Source of the DNA: Serratia symbiotica (Periphyllus acericola) | GTDB taxonomy: Bacteria > Pseudomonadota > Gammaproteobacteria > Enterobacterales > Enterobacteriaceae | Direction: 5' to 3' | NCBI RefSeq assembly: GCF_964019515.1 | Contig: NZ_OZ026452.1 | Coordinates: forward strand, 248,001 to 312,000 | DNA: 64,000 bases | In this document: positions 43,265-54,031 of the stretch, piece after piece | Numbering within the stretch: position 1 is the stretch's first letter | How the letters are laid out: each line of letters starts with the position of its first letter | Position numbers and translations under genes: made by a program | The notes under the pieces: generated by a model | The model's database searches: none | Seen by the model: only the letters and a program-made list of their open reading frames with translations | What the model was told of the DNA's origin: nothing

Positions 43265-44269
43265 CTAACGGTAGGCACGCACCGCCTGGTTATGGCTTGC
43301 AAGGTTGGTGGTAAACGTATGGCCACCCTTACCGTCGGCGACAAAGTATAAGTAAGGTGTCTTGGCCGGGCTGGCAGCGGCTTTCAGCGCGGCTTCGCCT
43401 GGCATAGCGATCGGGGTAGATGGCAGGCCAGCAATCACATATGTGTTATATGCGGTGCTGGCTTCCAGATTTTTGAGGGTAATACGGCTATTATAGCTAT
43501 CGCCCATGCCGTAGATTACCGAGGGATCGGTCTGCAGGCGCATGCCAATGCGCAGCCGGTTAACAAACACCGAGGCCACTTTGCTACGCTCTTGCAGCTG
43601 CGCCGTTTCTTTTTCGATGATCGACGCCAGGGTAAGAAGATCAGCTGGCGTTTTATACGGTAGGCTGGTGTCGCGTTCATCCCACGCAGCCTGCAGCGCT
43701 TTGTTCATACGCAGGTGAGCACGCTGCAGCAAGTCGATGTCACTCATGTCGGCGGTATACCTAGGTATCCGGGTAAAACTGCCCCTTCGGGTTGCCACCC
43801 TGTGGCACGCCTAACGCAACAGCAATCTGTGCGTCGCTTTTACCTGCCAGCGTATGCTGCAAATATTTCGACTGTTGCAGCACTTGCAGCCAGTCGCGCA
43901 GGCGTGAGCCTGCAATAAAGCACACGGTGAACTGAGCTTCTTTGCCGCTTTTCAACAACTGTAGCATCTGGCGCACCGTCATGCCTGGGGTAAAACGAAA
44001 CGATAAGTGCCGACCTTAAATTCCGCCAGTTCTGGCTCCACCCGCAGTAGCCATGGGAACCATCTGCCGCTGCGTACCAGTTGGTCACGCATCAATAACC
44101 CCCCCAGCGCCACATGCCCGCTGCCAACCGGTAACTTGAATATCGTTTCCTGCTCGATGGCCAGCGGCGTATCCGCAAAGCGTTCAATCTTCTGGTAGCC
44201 CCAAAACATCAGAGCCAAGGCCAGAGCAATAATAATGGACAGGATCTTTAGCTTGCTTTTCTTCATCAA
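43265..44269 (-). pseudogene. mltG: Endolytic transglycosylase MltG, two frameshifts
   Basis: MltG cuts nascent glycan strands and sets their length. The three parts are a membrane-anchored N-terminus (KSKLKILSIIIALALALMFW ... EFKVGTYRF), then MTVRQMLQLLKSGKEAQFTV to GQFYPDT, then [11 protein letters not shown] through the catalytic-domain segment [20 protein letters not shown] to [13 protein letters not shown]. The first shift (near 43990) is a 5-bp tandem duplication (cgttt) before TPGMTVRQ. The second (near 43768) is a single extra base in acctaggtat. Removing both restores one frame of normal length (about 335 residues). Confidence 0.9.
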
Positions 44270-44279
44270 TCAGCTGTGA

Positions 44280-45077
44280 TTAACAATGTGGGCGTAAAAA
44301 ATCATACAGTTGGCGTGAATGGTAACGCCATGATTGCACTGTATTAATCGGTAACAACGGCATGAGCGCATTGCTCACCAGCACTTCATCGGCATCGGCC
44401 AGCGCTTCTAGTGGCTCGCTAACACAATGCAGGCTATATTCCGTGCCTATCAGTAGTTCGATCACGCGCCGCCGCATCAGACCGGCCACGCCAGACTGAC
44501 TTAGATCCGGCGTAAATACGGATCTTCCCTTGCGCCAGAACAAATTAGCAGTACAGCATTCCACCAGCATACCGGAAGTGTCAAGCACTAGCGCCTCGTC
44601 GGCTACCGTCTGGTCAAGATGCGCGCGGATCAGCACTTGCTCCAAACAGTTAAGGTGCTTCAAGCCCGCGAGCAGCGGATTGTGCGCCAGTGGCACTGGG
44701 CTAAGTGCCAAACTAATGCCCTGCTCGCGCCACTGTTGATAATGTGCAGGGTAGCTGCTGCGTGCCACAAGGCGCGTGGGGGTTTTACACCCTGCTGGGC
44801 TATAGCCGCGTCCGCCGCTCCCACGCGTTAGTATCGCTTTGATCACGCCGAGTGGGAGAGGTTTGGCCGCATACACCATCTCCTGTTCAAAGGCAACCCA
44901 GTCGGTCGTGGGCAACATCAGCCGATGCGCAGCTTGTTGCAAGCGTTCGATATGCCAGGGCAGCATATCGACCTTACCAGCCTTTACCCGAGCGGTAGTG
45001 AAACAACCATCGCCAAACTGCAAACCACGATCGCTCGGTGCCAAAGCGTGATGTCGTTGCCCGTTTATCCAGTACAT
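44280..45077 (-). CDS. pabC: Aminodeoxychorismate lyase
   Basis: PabC releases pyruvate from 4-amino-4-deoxychorismate to give p-aminobenzoate for folate. The 265-residue PLP-dependent fold-type IV product has the FGDGCFTTARV start region, the catalytic lysine in LAGLKHLNCLEQVLIR, and EALVLDTSGMLVECCTANLF. Length matches E. coli (269). It is intact although mltG directly downstream is broken. Folate context: folC is also in this window. The 269 bp upstream to fabF contain no gene. Confidence 0.94.
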   Translation of the reverse strand: MYWINGQRHHALAPSDRGLQFGDGCFTTARVKAGKVDMLPWHIERLQQAAHRLMLPTTDWVAFEQEMVYAAKPLPLGVIKAILTRGSGGRGYSPAGCKTPTRLVARSSYPAHYQQWREQGISLALSPVPLAHNPLLAGLKHLNCLEQVLIRAHLDQTVADEALVLDTSGMLVECCTANLFWRKGRSVFTPDLSQSGVAGLMRRRVIELLIGTEYSLHCVSEPLEALADADEVLVSNALMPLLPINTVQSWRYHSRQLYDFLRPHC

Positions 45078-45346
45078 AAACTTTCCCCGGCCACGTTGGT
45101 TTTCACAAAAGAATATCAGGCACGTGTCGTATTAGCAGCAACATGCCGGCTGACGCGTGCAGATTTCCGACTGACAGCTCATAAACGGATGTGGGCTTTT
45201 TTACTAGATATAATGTTCAAGCATAAAAAAATCTGGGGCCAAAGTGATGACTCCAGATTGTCTCTGACTGGCGAAACCATCAAGCACGTTTAAACGATCA
45301 AAGTTAGGGCCAAAAATAGGCTTCTGATAGGTTACCAATAGCGTGA

Positions 45347-46588
45347 TTACATTCTACGGAAGATCAGCGAACCATTGGTGCCGCCAAAACCGAAGGAGTT
45401 ACACAGCGTATACTGCATATCACTTACCTGTCGCGCTTCATTTGGCACAAAGTCAAGATCACACTTTTCATCCGGGTTATCCAGGTTGATGGTTGGCGGT
45501 ACGGCCTGATCACGCAGTGCCAAAACGGTAAAGATCGATTCGACCGCACCCGCAGCCCCTAATAGATGGCCGGTCATCGATTTGGTCGAACTGACCATCA
45601 CTCGTTGCGCATCAAGGCCAAAAACGGACTTAACCGCCTGTGCTTCAGCCTCGTCACCAGCCGGAGTCGAAGTGCCGTGCGCGTTGATGTAACCAATTTG
45701 TGACGTGGTCACGCTAGCATCGATCAGGGCATTTTTCATCGCCAACGCAGCACCTGCACCATTTTCCGGTGGCGAGGTCATGTGGTAGGCATCGCTGCTC
45801 ATACCAAAACCGAGCGCTTCAGCGTAGATCTGCGCGCCGCGTCTTTTTGCATGCTCGTATTCTTCCAGCACCATCATGCCGGCACCATCGCCAAGCACGA
45901 AACCATCACGATCTTTATCCCAGGGGCGGCTGGCTGCCTGTGGGTTCTCGTTACGGATAGACAACGCGCGCGCTGCACCAAAGCCGCCAATCCCCAATGG
46001 GGTGCTGGCTTTCTCTGCCCCACCTGCCAGCATCACGTCTGCATCATTATAAGCAATGATACGTGCAGCATGGCCGATGTTATGCACACCTGAGGTACAA
46101 GCGGTGGCGATGGAAATACTGGGGCCACGCATGCCGTACATAATTGTCAGGTGGCCTGCAATCATGTTCACGATGGTAGATGGTACGAAAAACGGGCTGA
46201 TTTTTCGTGGGCCACCCTCAGCCAGTGAATTGTAATTTTCTTCTATCAAGCCTAGGCCACCAATGCCGGAACCAATAGCGGCCCCGATGCGGCTAGCATT
46301 AGCCTCGTTGATCTCCAGTCCCGCATCTTGCATAGCCTGCATGCCAGCAGCTATGCCGTACTGGATAAAAGCATCCATCTTGCGCGCATCCTTGCGGGAG
46401 ATGAAATCCTCTGAATTAAAATGCTTTACCAAGCCAGCAAATTTGGTTGCATAGGCGGTGGTATCGAAATGGTCGATCAGGCTGATGCCACTCTGACCGG
46501 CAAGAAGAGCGTTCCATGTAGACTCTACTGTATTGCCGACAGGAGACAGCATGCCCAGTCCGGTCACAACTACTCGACGCTTAGACAC
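45347..46588 (-). CDS. fabF: 3-oxoacyl-[ACP] synthase II
   Basis: FabF condenses malonyl-ACP with growing acyl-ACP. The 413-residue product has the catalytic Cys in [15 protein letters not shown] and the two catalytic His residues in [13 protein letters not shown] and [15 protein letters not shown]. The C-terminal [12 protein letters not shown] loop is present. Full length and intact. It is the last gene of the plsX-fabHDG-acpP-fabF series. Confidence 0.97.
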   Translation of the reverse strand: MSKRRVVVTGLGMLSPVGNTVESTWNALLAGQSGISLIDHFDTTAYATKFAGLVKHFNSEDFISRKDARKMDAFIQYGIAAGMQAMQDAGLEINEANASRIGAAIGSGIGGLGLIEENYNSLAEGGPRKISPFFVPSTIVNMIAGHLTIMYGMRGPSISIATACTSGVHNIGHAARIIAYNDADVMLAGGAEKASTPLGIGGFGAARALSIRNENPQAASRPWDKDRDGFVLGDGAGMMVLEEYEHAKRRGAQIYAEALGFGMSSDAYHMTSPPENGAGAALAMKNALIDASVTTSQIGYINAHGTSTPAGDEAEAQAVKSVFGLDAQRVMVSSTKSMTGHLLGAAGAVESIFTVLALRDQAVPPTINLDNPDEKCDLDFVPNEARQVSDMQYTLCNSFGFGGTNGSLIFRRM

Positions 46589-46669
46589 GTTTGTCCTCCA
46601 AGGAGGGAAAATATGATACTAAGGATAGAAAAAACTTAGGCGGTCGAATGACCGCCTAGAGATGTTCTC

Positions 46670-46909
46670 TTACTGCTGGATAGAGTTGTTGATGAAATCA
46701 ATAGCTGCCTGAATAGTAGTGATCTTCTCAGCCTCTTCGTCTGGAATCTCAGTATCGAATTCTTCTTCCAGTGCCATTACTAACTCAACGGTGTCAAGAG
46801 AATCAGCGCCTAGATCTTCAACGAAAGAAGCGTTGTTTAACACCTCTTCCTGTTTAACACCCAATTGCTCAACAATGATTTTCTTAACGCGTTCTTCGAT
46901 AGTGCTCAT
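46670..46909 (-). CDS. acpP: Acyl carrier protein
   Basis: AcpP carries acyl chains on a 4'-phosphopantetheine arm during fatty acid synthesis. The 79-residue product from ATG 46909 ([20 protein letters not shown]) has the modified Ser in [20 protein letters not shown]. The C-terminus (DFINNSIQQ) differs slightly from E. coli. A longer in-frame start at 46987 is not supported. Confidence 0.98.
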   Translation of the reverse strand: MSTIEERVKKIIVEQLGVKQEEVLNNASFVEDLGADSLDTVELVMALEEEFDTEIPDEEAEKITTIQAAIDFINNSIQQ

Positions 46910-47063
46910 ACTCTTAAATTTCCTATCAAAACTCGCTTTCGCGATGGTTTTCGTAGTGTATAAAACGTTGGAAAAGATGCAACTCAATCCCGGCTGGTCA
47001 AACCACGATTTTACGCTATTCTGCGGTTTTTATCCCAAATAACGCAAATGGTTTTCTCATTTT

Positions 47064-47798
47064 TTAAATCATGTACATGCCGCCATTGACATGTAACGTT
47101 TCACCGGTGATATAGCCAGCCTCACCAGAGGCTAAAAATACAACAGAGCTGGCAATTTCTTGTGCATTGCCCAGCCGATTGGCTGGAACTGATGACAAAA
47201 TGCCTGCCCGTTGATCGTCTGTTAACGCTCGTGTCATGTCCGTCTCAATAAAGCCAGGAGCCACGACGTTAACGGTAATACCTCGTGATGCGACTTCACG
47301 TGCTAAAGACTTGCTAAAACCGATCAAACCAGCTTTTGCCGCCGCGTAATTAGCTTGCCCTGCATGCCCCATGCTGCCAACAACGGATCCTATAGTGATA
47401 ACACGGCCAAACCGCTTTTTCATCATAGCTCTCATTACCGCTTTTGATAGGCGGAATACTGAAGTCAGATTCGTGTTTATTATATCCTGCCATTCATCGT
47501 CTCTCATGCGCATTAGCAAACTATCGCGCGTAATACCGGCATTATTCACTAAAATATCGATTTCGCCAAATTCAGCATAAATAGCGGCCAGCACGCTATC
47601 GATAGACTGCGTATCAACCACGTTCAACATCAACCCTTTGCCGTTTGCCCCTAAATAGCTGCTGATAGCATCAGCACCGCCTTCACTGGTCGCTGTACCG
47701 ATCACTTTGGCACAGCGTGCCACAAACATTTCTGCAATAGCCCGGCCAATACCACGACTTGCACCAGTGACCAGAACAACTTTACCGTCGAAATTCAT
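47064..47798 (-). CDS. fabG: 3-oxoacyl-[ACP] reductase
   Basis: FabG reduces beta-ketoacyl-ACP with NADPH. The 244-residue product from ATG 47798 (MNFDGKVVLVTGASRGIGRA) has the TGxxxGIG motif, NNAG, the catalytic Ser in ITIGSVVGSMG and the YxxxK motif in ANYAAAKAGLIGFSK. An ATG at 47801 immediately before it is an alternative. It is intact. Confidence 0.97.
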   Translation of the reverse strand: MNFDGKVVLVTGASRGIGRAIAEMFVARCAKVIGTATSEGGADAISSYLGANGKGLMLNVVDTQSIDSVLAAIYAEFGEIDILVNNAGITRDSLLMRMRDDEWQDIINTNLTSVFRLSKAVMRAMMKKRFGRVITIGSVVGSMGHAGQANYAAAKAGLIGFSKSLAREVASRGITVNVVAPGFIETDMTRALTDDQRAGILSSVPANRLGNAQEIASSVVFLASGEAGYITGETLHVNGGMYMI

Positions 47799-47809
47799 CA
47801 TGTTCCTCA

Positions 47810-48739
47810 TTATTGTTCAAGCGCCGCTGACAGACTGGCGGGGTCGTTTATCGCCGCTGCTGGCAGGATGTCAACAATACGTTTAGTCAGACCGCTCAGC
47901 ACCTTACCAGGGCCAGCTTCAAGCAGTAGAGTCACTCCCTGTGATGCGATAAATTTTACGCTCTCACTCCAGCGCACCGGGCTGTAAAGTTGGCGCACCA
48001 GCGCACCATGGATCGCTTCAGGATCGTTCTCGATGCGTACATCAACATTATTCACTACTGGCACACGTGGGACGTTGAAGGCGACATGATGCAGCGCCAC
48101 CGCCAGCTTATTGGCCGCTGGCATCATCAGCGCACAGTGTGATGGCACGCTCACAGGCAGCGGCAGCACACGTTTGGCTCCAGCAGCTTTACAGGCGACA
48201 CCTGCACGCTCAACCGCTTCTTTGTAGCCAGCGATCACCATCTGGCCTGGCGAGTTAAAGTTGACCGGGGAAACTACCTGCCCCTGAGCGGATGCTTCGC
48301 AGGCTCGAGCGATCGCTGCGTTGTCTAGACCTATGATAGCGTACATAGCGCCAGTGCCATCTGGCACCGCTTCCTGCATCAACTTACCACGCAGTTCCAC
48401 CAGACGGATCGCCGCCTTAAAATCCAACACGCCAGCGCAGACCAGCGCTGAGTACTCACCCAGGCTGTGGCCAGCCATCAGCATTGGCACTTTACCACCT
48501 TGCTGCTGCCAGATGCGGAAGATCGCCACCGAGGCTGCCAGTAATGCTGGCTGTGTGTGCCAGGTTTGGTTCAGTGCCTCCGCTGGGCCTTGCTGCACCA
48601 ATTGCCACAAGTCGTACCCCAGAGCAGCCGAGGCTTCGCCGAAGGTTTCTTCAACCATCGGAAATTGTGCAGCCAACTCGGCTAACATGCCAAGGCTCTG
48701 TGACCCCTGGCCTGGGAAAACAAAAGCAAATTGCGTCAT
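47810..48739 (-). CDS. fabD: Malonyl-CoA:ACP transacylase
   Basis: FabD moves malonyl from CoA to ACP. The 309-residue product from ATG 48739 (MTQFAFVFPGQGSQSLGMLA) has the nucleophile Ser in LMAGHSLGEYSALV, the catalytic His in VSVPSHCALM, and the binding Arg in VELRGKLMQEAV. The longer in-frame start at 48847 reads into fabH and is rejected. It is intact. Confidence 0.97.
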   Translation of the reverse strand: MTQFAFVFPGQGSQSLGMLAELAAQFPMVEETFGEASAALGYDLWQLVQQGPAEALNQTWHTQPALLAASVAIFRIWQQQGGKVPMLMAGHSLGEYSALVCAGVLDFKAAIRLVELRGKLMQEAVPDGTGAMYAIIGLDNAAIARACEASAQGQVVSPVNFNSPGQMVIAGYKEAVERAGVACKAAGAKRVLPLPVSVPSHCALMMPAANKLAVALHHVAFNVPRVPVVNNVDVRIENDPEAIHGALVRQLYSPVRWSESVKFIASQGVTLLLEAGPGKVLSGLTKRIVDILPAAAINDPASLSAALEQ

Positions 48740-48761
48740 TTTTTCTTTTATTCCTTTCAAA

Positions 48762-49715
48762 TCAGAATCGAACCAACGCCGACCCCCAAGTAAAGCCGCT
48801 ACCAAAGGCTTCCAATAGTAGCAAATGGCCACGCTGAATTCGCCCATCGCGCACTGCTACATCCAATGCTATCGGAACTGAAGCAGCACTGGTGTTGCCA
48901 TGATGCTCTAGCGTCACCACCACCTTATCCATGCTCATGTCCAGTTTTTTTGCCGTAGCATTGATAATGCGTAGGTTGGCCTGATGTGGCACAAGCCAGT
49001 CTAGCGCACTGCGTTCCAGATTATTGGCCTGTAACGTCTCATCGACAATATTTGACAGTTCGTTAACCGCAACCTTAAATACTTCGTTACCCGTCATGGT
49101 GACATAGGCCGGTTTGTCCTGATCCTGACGATCTTTAAACGGCAAGGTCAGCAGGCTGCTATAGCTGCCATCGGCATGCAGGTGGGTTGACATGATGCCC
49201 TGCTTTTCAGATGGGCCCAGTAGCACTGCACCCGCACCATCACCAAACAGGATAAGGGTACCACGATCTTCAGAGTTTAATGTCTGTGACAGAACATCTG
49301 CGCCAATCACCAGCACATGCTTCACTGCGCCATTTTTCACGTATTGATCGGCCACGCTGAGCGCGTAGGTAAAGCCAGCACAAGCTGCTGCCAGATCGAA
49401 CGCGGCGCACGCCTTGATGCCTAGCATTTGCTGTATCAGGCAAGCGGCACTAGGAAATGCGTAGGTTGAGGTGGTAGTCGCCACCACGATCAGTCCGATG
49501 TCCTCTTTCGCTACACCCGCCATTTCCAGCGCTTCTTCAGCCGCTTGGAAACCCATCGTCACTACGGTTTCATCAGCGGCGGCGATACGCCGCTCACGAA
49601 TACCGGTGCGCGTTACGATCCACTCGTCAGAGGTATCCACCATTTTTTCCAGATCAGCATTGGTGCGCACTTTTACGGGTAAATAACTCCCCGTACCGAG
49701 AATCTTTGTATACAT
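48762..49715 (-). CDS. fabH: 3-oxoacyl-[ACP] synthase III
   Basis: FabH starts fatty acid synthesis by condensing acetyl-CoA with malonyl-ACP. The 317-residue product has the catalytic Cys in [20 protein letters not shown], His in [15 protein letters not shown], and Asn in [20 protein letters not shown]. Full length and intact, 6 bp after plsX. Confidence 0.97.
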   Translation of the reverse strand: MYTKILGTGSYLPVKVRTNADLEKMVDTSDEWIVTRTGIRERRIAAADETVVTMGFQAAEEALEMAGVAKEDIGLIVVATTTSTYAFPSAACLIQQMLGIKACAAFDLAAACAGFTYALSVADQYVKNGAVKHVLVIGADVLSQTLNSEDRGTLILFGDGAGAVLLGPSEKQGIMSTHLHADGSYSSLLTLPFKDRQDQDKPAYVTMTGNEVFKVAVNELSNIVDETLQANNLERSALDWLVPHQANLRIINATAKKLDMSMDKVVVTLEHHGNTSAASVPIALDVAVRDGRIQRGHLLLLEAFGSGFTWGSALVRF

Positions 49716-49721
49716 GTACGA

Positions 49722-50756
49722 TCAGTCACTCTTAGGTAATACAGCTTCAAGGCGCGCAGCAATCCTTTCAGGGACTTGCCGCTGCACCGCCTGCACAGCC
49801 TGTTCGATTGCGGCTGCAAACGCGTGAAGGTTCGCAGCGCCGTGGCTTTTAATTACGGTGTTGCGCAATCCTAACAGACATGCGCCATTATACTGGTCGG
49901 GGTTCAGGTGGCCGAACCGCTTTACCACCCATGCTTGCAACCAACGGCTCAACAATTTTAACCACCACGTTTGCTTGCCACCCTCTTTAGATGATTTCAG
50001 CAGTGATAAGAATACTCTTACTACTCCTTCCATGGTTTTCAGAGTAACGTTACCCACAAAGCCATCGCAGATCATCACATCTGTTTTACCGGTGAGCAGA
50101 TCGTTCCCTTCAAGATAACCAATATAATTAATTGTCGGCGTATTCTTTAATATGGCGGCAGCGGCACGGATATGATCCAGACCTTTAGTTTCTTCTTCAC
50201 CAATATTCAGCAACGCTACACGGGGTTGCGCGATACCAACGACTTCTTCCGCCATCACTGCCCCCATCACCGCGAACTGCACCAGCATAGTGCTATCGCA
50301 TTCGATGTTGGCCCCCAAATCCAGCACCACAGTTTTACTGCGCAATTGGTTAGGTATCACTGTCATTAACGCCGGACGCTTAATGCCCTCCAGCGGCTTG
50401 ATCAACAACTTCGCTAGTCCCATTAGCACCCCGGTGTTGCCCGCACTGATACAGCCCTGCACTTTGCCGTCGTTAATCAGCTCTAACGCGATACGCATTG
50501 ATGTACCACGGCTGGCACGTATCGCTTGTGAAGGTTTAGCATCATCAGCAATCACTGACTCAGCGGGTATGACTTGCAATCGCGCCAGAAGAACCGGATC
50601 AGCTTTGGAAAGCAATGAGGAGAGGGCGTCGGGATTGCCGACTAGTAGAAGGTGAAGCTGTAAATTAGAGGCCAGTACCTGCAATGCGGCGGGCACTGTA
50701 ACGCGGGGACCAAAGTCCCCGCCCATTGTATCTAACGCCATGGTTAGACGAGTCAA
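49722..50756 (-). CDS. plsX: Phosphate acyltransferase PlsX
   Basis: PlsX makes acyl-phosphate from acyl-ACP for phospholipid synthesis. The 344-residue product has the N-terminal [20 protein letters not shown], the [17 protein letters not shown] and [20 protein letters not shown] segments, [16 protein letters not shown] and [17 protein letters not shown], all typical. It is intact, 17 bp after rpmF. Confidence 0.97.
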   Translation of the reverse strand: MTRLTMALDTMGGDFGPRVTVPAALQVLASNLQLHLLLVGNPDALSSLLSKADPVLLARLQVIPAESVIADDAKPSQAIRASRGTSMRIALELINDGKVQGCISAGNTGVLMGLAKLLIKPLEGIKRPALMTVIPNQLRSKTVVLDLGANIECDSTMLVQFAVMGAVMAEEVVGIAQPRVALLNIGEEETKGLDHIRAAAAILKNTPTINYIGYLEGNDLLTGKTDVMICDGFVGNVTLKTMEGVVRVFLSLLKSSKEGGKQTWWLKLLSRWLQAWVVKRFGHLNPDQYNGACLLGLRNTVIKSHGAANLHAFAAAIEQAVQAVQRQVPERIAARLEAVLPKSD

Positions 50757-50773
50757 GGTACTGCTACTTTAGC

Positions 50774-50941
50774 TTAGCCGATAACCTTGCGACCACGGTA
50801 GAAGCCGTCGGCAGTGATGTGATGACGACGATGAGTCTCACCAGAAGTTGCATCGACAGACAAGGTGGCGGTAGTCAGTGCATCGTGTGAACGGCGCATG
50901 CCACGTTTAGAACGGGTTGGTTTATTCTGTTGTACGGCCAT
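50774..50941 (-). CDS. rpmF: 50S ribosomal protein L32
   Basis: A 55-residue product from ATG 50941 ([20 protein letters not shown]) through [20 protein letters not shown] to VIG matches L32 over nearly its full length (57 in E. coli). It lies in the usual yceD-rpmF-plsX order and is intact even though yceD, with which it is normally co-transcribed, is broken. Confidence 0.96.
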   Translation of the reverse strand: MAVQQNKPTRSKRGMRRSHDALTTATLSVDATSGETHRRHHITADGFYRGRKVIG

Positions 50942-50957
50942 AGACCTTACTCCTCAA

Positions 50958-51486
50958 TTACTTACGCTTTAAGCTGGCTAGTACGGCAAACGGATTTTGT
51001 TTTTCCACCTCATATAGGCAGTTTACCAAATACTCTCTCAGCTTCGTACACTTCACAGTGTTCAGATTCATGTAGCGGAACCACAGGCAGTGAGAGAATA
51101 ATTTCATCTTCAATCATTGCCAACAGATCGGCTTCGCCAAATTCGTCAACTTCGATCGGTTCGTAGCTTTCCGGTAATGCTTCAGCCTGTTCATCATTGA
51201 TGACCGGGCTAAAACAATATGTTGTGTGAACACGGTGTGCAAATGGGATACCACAGCGCTGGAACATCAAGCTTACCTGGAAGGTTCGCCTACCCTGTTA
51301 TCACCGCGAGGCGTTGGTTATCGATATCAATCAAACGACAACACTCCCTCGACATCACTATCCACACTAGACCACAGAGTCGGCGACACGCGCAACCTGC
51401 TCGGGCGCATAGGCACCTACACAGTCCATGCGTTTCTGAGCGGTACGTACTGCATCGATGGTCAGAGGTAATTTTACCTTTTTCAT
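50958..51486 (-). pseudogene. yceD: DUF177 protein YceD, several frameshifts
   Basis: YceD is a conserved protein encoded before rpmF, linked to 23S rRNA metabolism. The start [20 protein letters not shown] ... VADSVV is followed by a shift near 51362. Then come VDSDVEGVLSFD, a further shift, DIDNQRLAVI, a stop and shift, [20 protein letters not shown], and [20 protein letters not shown] to VFGKLP. A last shift near 51010 precedes EVEKQNPFAVLASLKRK and the TAA at 50958-50960. At least four lesions. Transcription through it to rpmF must still occur, probably from a promoter upstream of 51486. Confidence 0.9.
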
Positions 51487-51649
51487 AGTATATTTATATT
51501 AACGTTGTAGCGAAGTAGAGTCAAGTAAAAAGACCGCAAAACGTCACCTTTATACCAATATTCGCTTTCACCATGGCAACAGTTTAAAATACCGTACTAG
51601 GCGTACATTGTTGCAGCCAGTTTTGACAGGGAAAGCGCAACATCTGACG

Positions 51650-52643
51650 GGCGTTGTTGAATAAATCGAACTTTTGGCCGGCACGCGGATCCGATCACTC
51701 TCCTTCTGTCAAAATAGCGACATTCCGTTCCCAGCAAAAGTTCAACATCGCCAACTGGAAGGCTTACAACAACGCCCTTACCACTCGGGGTTTACTCACT
51801 TGCTGGGGGGATGAAACGGCACTTCACGCCTGGTACTGCGAGGCAAAACCTTCTCTGCGTGGTCGCCCACCACATTATTCCGATATGGCAATCACCAGCG
51901 TATTGATGCTGAAACGTATTTTCGGCCTGACACTTCGCGCCCTCCAGGGCTTCGTCGACTCCATTGTCACACTGATCAAAGTGCCGTTGAACTACCCGGA
52001 CGACACCTGCATCAGTAAGCGGGCGAAGTCCGGCCATGTCCCGTTTAAAACCCCAACGCCGGGTGAAATTGCGCACCTCGTTATCGACTCTAGCGGGCTC
52101 AACGTGTTGGGTGAAGGCGAGTGGATGGCAAAAAAATATGGTCAGGAAAAACGGCGGATCTGGCGAAAACTGCATTTGGCTGTAGATACAGAAACACATG
52201 AGGTCATCTGTGCTGACCTTAAAATCAAAGTCGCCTCGGCGGATCGGGCTTAGGATACGCGAGTGTGTGATGATGAGTTAAGGCGCAAGAGGCTCAGGGC
52301 GTTAGTACCGCCCAGCAGCGGAGCCCGTTATTGGTCGGCAGACTATGCAGAGCGAAATCAAGCGGTGGCGAACCAGCGCGTTACCAGAGACAACACACGG
52401 TGGAAAAGTATCACAGGCTACCACCGACGTTCGATAGCGGCAACAGCGAGGTACAGAGTAAAACAGCTATTTGGTGGTCACCTGTCGCTGCGAGATTATG
52501 ATGGGCAAGTTGCAGAGGCGCTGGCCATGATCTGTGCATTAAACAAGATGCCGCTCGCCGGTATGCCAGAAAGTGTACGCCTTGCCTGAAAGATGCCCAT
52601 TCACGGGACTCTTTATTCCACATCCGATTTATTCAACAAAGCC
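51650..52643 (+). mobile_element. IS903-group element, copy 9, internally deleted
   Basis: This 994-bp copy has ends GGCGTTGTTGAATAAATCGA and the inverse of GGCTTTGTTGAATAAATCGG. About 66 bp are missing between the codons for VICADL and KIKVASADRA. The amber codon TAG is at 52251-52253, and the codon at the catalytic Glu position is GCA (52440-52442). After the amber, the frame DTRVCDDELRRKRLRALVPP to AGMPESVRLA is open. Flanks 51641-51649 and 52644-52652 differ. It joins yceD to pdxB, which are far apart in E. coli. Confidence 0.92.
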
Positions 52644-52663
52644 AAGACAACTTTACGGAATAT

Positions 52664-53785
52664 TTACAGGACCTTGAAACCCAGCTCAAGCAGCAACTCC
52701 GCGCTGGCACTGTCATGGCACTGAACGCGCAGCGAAGACCATTCGCGGCGCTCCTGATAGTGTTTGCGCAGGCGATCAAATTCACCCGTCAGCCCGGAGA
52801 CATTGCGCAGCAGCGTGTCATCACGGCGCACATCATACACCAAGTGAATCAATCGTTTTAATTTGCCTTCATCCAACACCCCATTGAGTTGGATATAGCA
52901 GAATTCTGCTATCGGCAGCAGTGAGGCCCATGCAATCTGTTGTGGCTGCCCAAGATAACAGCTGTAGGCCTTAAATACTTGCGTGGTGCCGCGCGCTTTG
53001 CCCTCCAGGGTATAGCCCGCGATATGCGCGGTGCCGATGTCCACTTGTGCCAGCAACGGCGGGGAAAGATCCGGCTCCGGCTCCCAGACGTCTAGCACCG
53101 TGCTCAGCTTTTTGCCCTTTTCCAACGCCTGCAACAGCGCTGCGTTGTCGACCACCGCGCCACGGCAGGCATTTATCAGAATACGGTTGTCCGGTAGTGC
53201 TGCTAGCAAATCGGCATCAGCCAGATGCCACGAGGTGTAAGGGCCAGACTTATTCAGCGGCGTATGGAAAGTAAGGACATCGGCTTCTGCCACCAGCTTC
53301 TCCAGCGGCAAAAACTCCCCCACGTCACCGCGCACTGCGCGCGGTGGATCACACAATAGCGTACGAACGCCCAATGCTTTCAGGCGCGCATCCAGACGCG
53401 AGCCAACGTTACCCACGCCGACGATACCGATGGTTTTATCACGCAGTTGGAAACCATCACGTTCAGCAAGCACCAGTAAAGCGGAAAATACATACTCAAC
53501 CACCGCGATAGCATTGCAGCCTGGTGCGGCGGAAAAACCTATGCCTTGCTGCTGAAGCCAAGCTTCATCAATGTGGTCGGTGCCGGCGGTGGCGGTGCCG
53601 ACAAAACTAACGCGGCTACTAGCCAGCAATTCTGCATTCACCTGGGTAACCGAACGCACCATCAGTGCCTGGGCGTCCGCCAGCGCATCACGCGGGATCG
53701 GACGACCTGGCACCACCTGTACATCGCCCAGGCGACTGAACAGCTCAGCCACATAGGGCATATTTTCATCAACCACAATTCTCAC
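52664..53785 (-). CDS. pdxB: Erythronate-4-phosphate dehydrogenase
   Basis: PdxB oxidises erythronate-4-phosphate in pyridoxal phosphate synthesis. The 373-residue D-2-hydroxyacid-dehydrogenase-family product has the Rossmann motif [20 protein letters not shown], the catalytic Arg in [19 protein letters not shown], Glu in [11 protein letters not shown] and His in [17 protein letters not shown]. The C-terminal dimerisation domain is present. It is intact and in the E. coli order with usg and truA. PLP is needed by hemL and pabC here. Confidence 0.96.
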   Translation of the reverse strand: MRIVVDENMPYVAELFSRLGDVQVVPGRPIPRDALADAQALMVRSVTQVNAELLASSRVSFVGTATAGTDHIDEAWLQQQGIGFSAAPGCNAIAVVEYVFSALLVLAERDGFQLRDKTIGIVGVGNVGSRLDARLKALGVRTLLCDPPRAVRGDVGEFLPLEKLVAEADVLTFHTPLNKSGPYTSWHLADADLLAALPDNRILINACRGAVVDNAALLQALEKGKKLSTVLDVWEPEPDLSPPLLAQVDIGTAHIAGYTLEGKARGTTQVFKAYSCYLGQPQQIAWASLLPIAEFCYIQLNGVLDEGKLKRLIHLVYDVRRDDTLLRNVSGLTGEFDRLRKHYQERREWSSLRVQCHDSASAELLLELGFKVL

Positions 53786-54031
53786 TGCGTTCTCCGACGC
53801 TTTACCGCAAATTATAGTGTGCCACTAAATCATGTCCGGCGGAAGCACTTAGAGCGAGCGTCAGTACCAAAAACTTGTCCTCGGACGATGGCAGGTAATT
53901 TTTCTGGATAGGGGATTGAGGTAATATTATTTTTACATTTTTTTGATTAAGATCATTTAATCATACTGGATAATAGTCAAGTGGAGACATAACATCAGCC
54001 AGGTAATTGGCATAACTTTGAGGAATGAATA

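Noticed and set aside
48321..48837. Long plus-strand open frames over fabD
   Set aside because: They are antisense to a clearly intact gene and show no family features.
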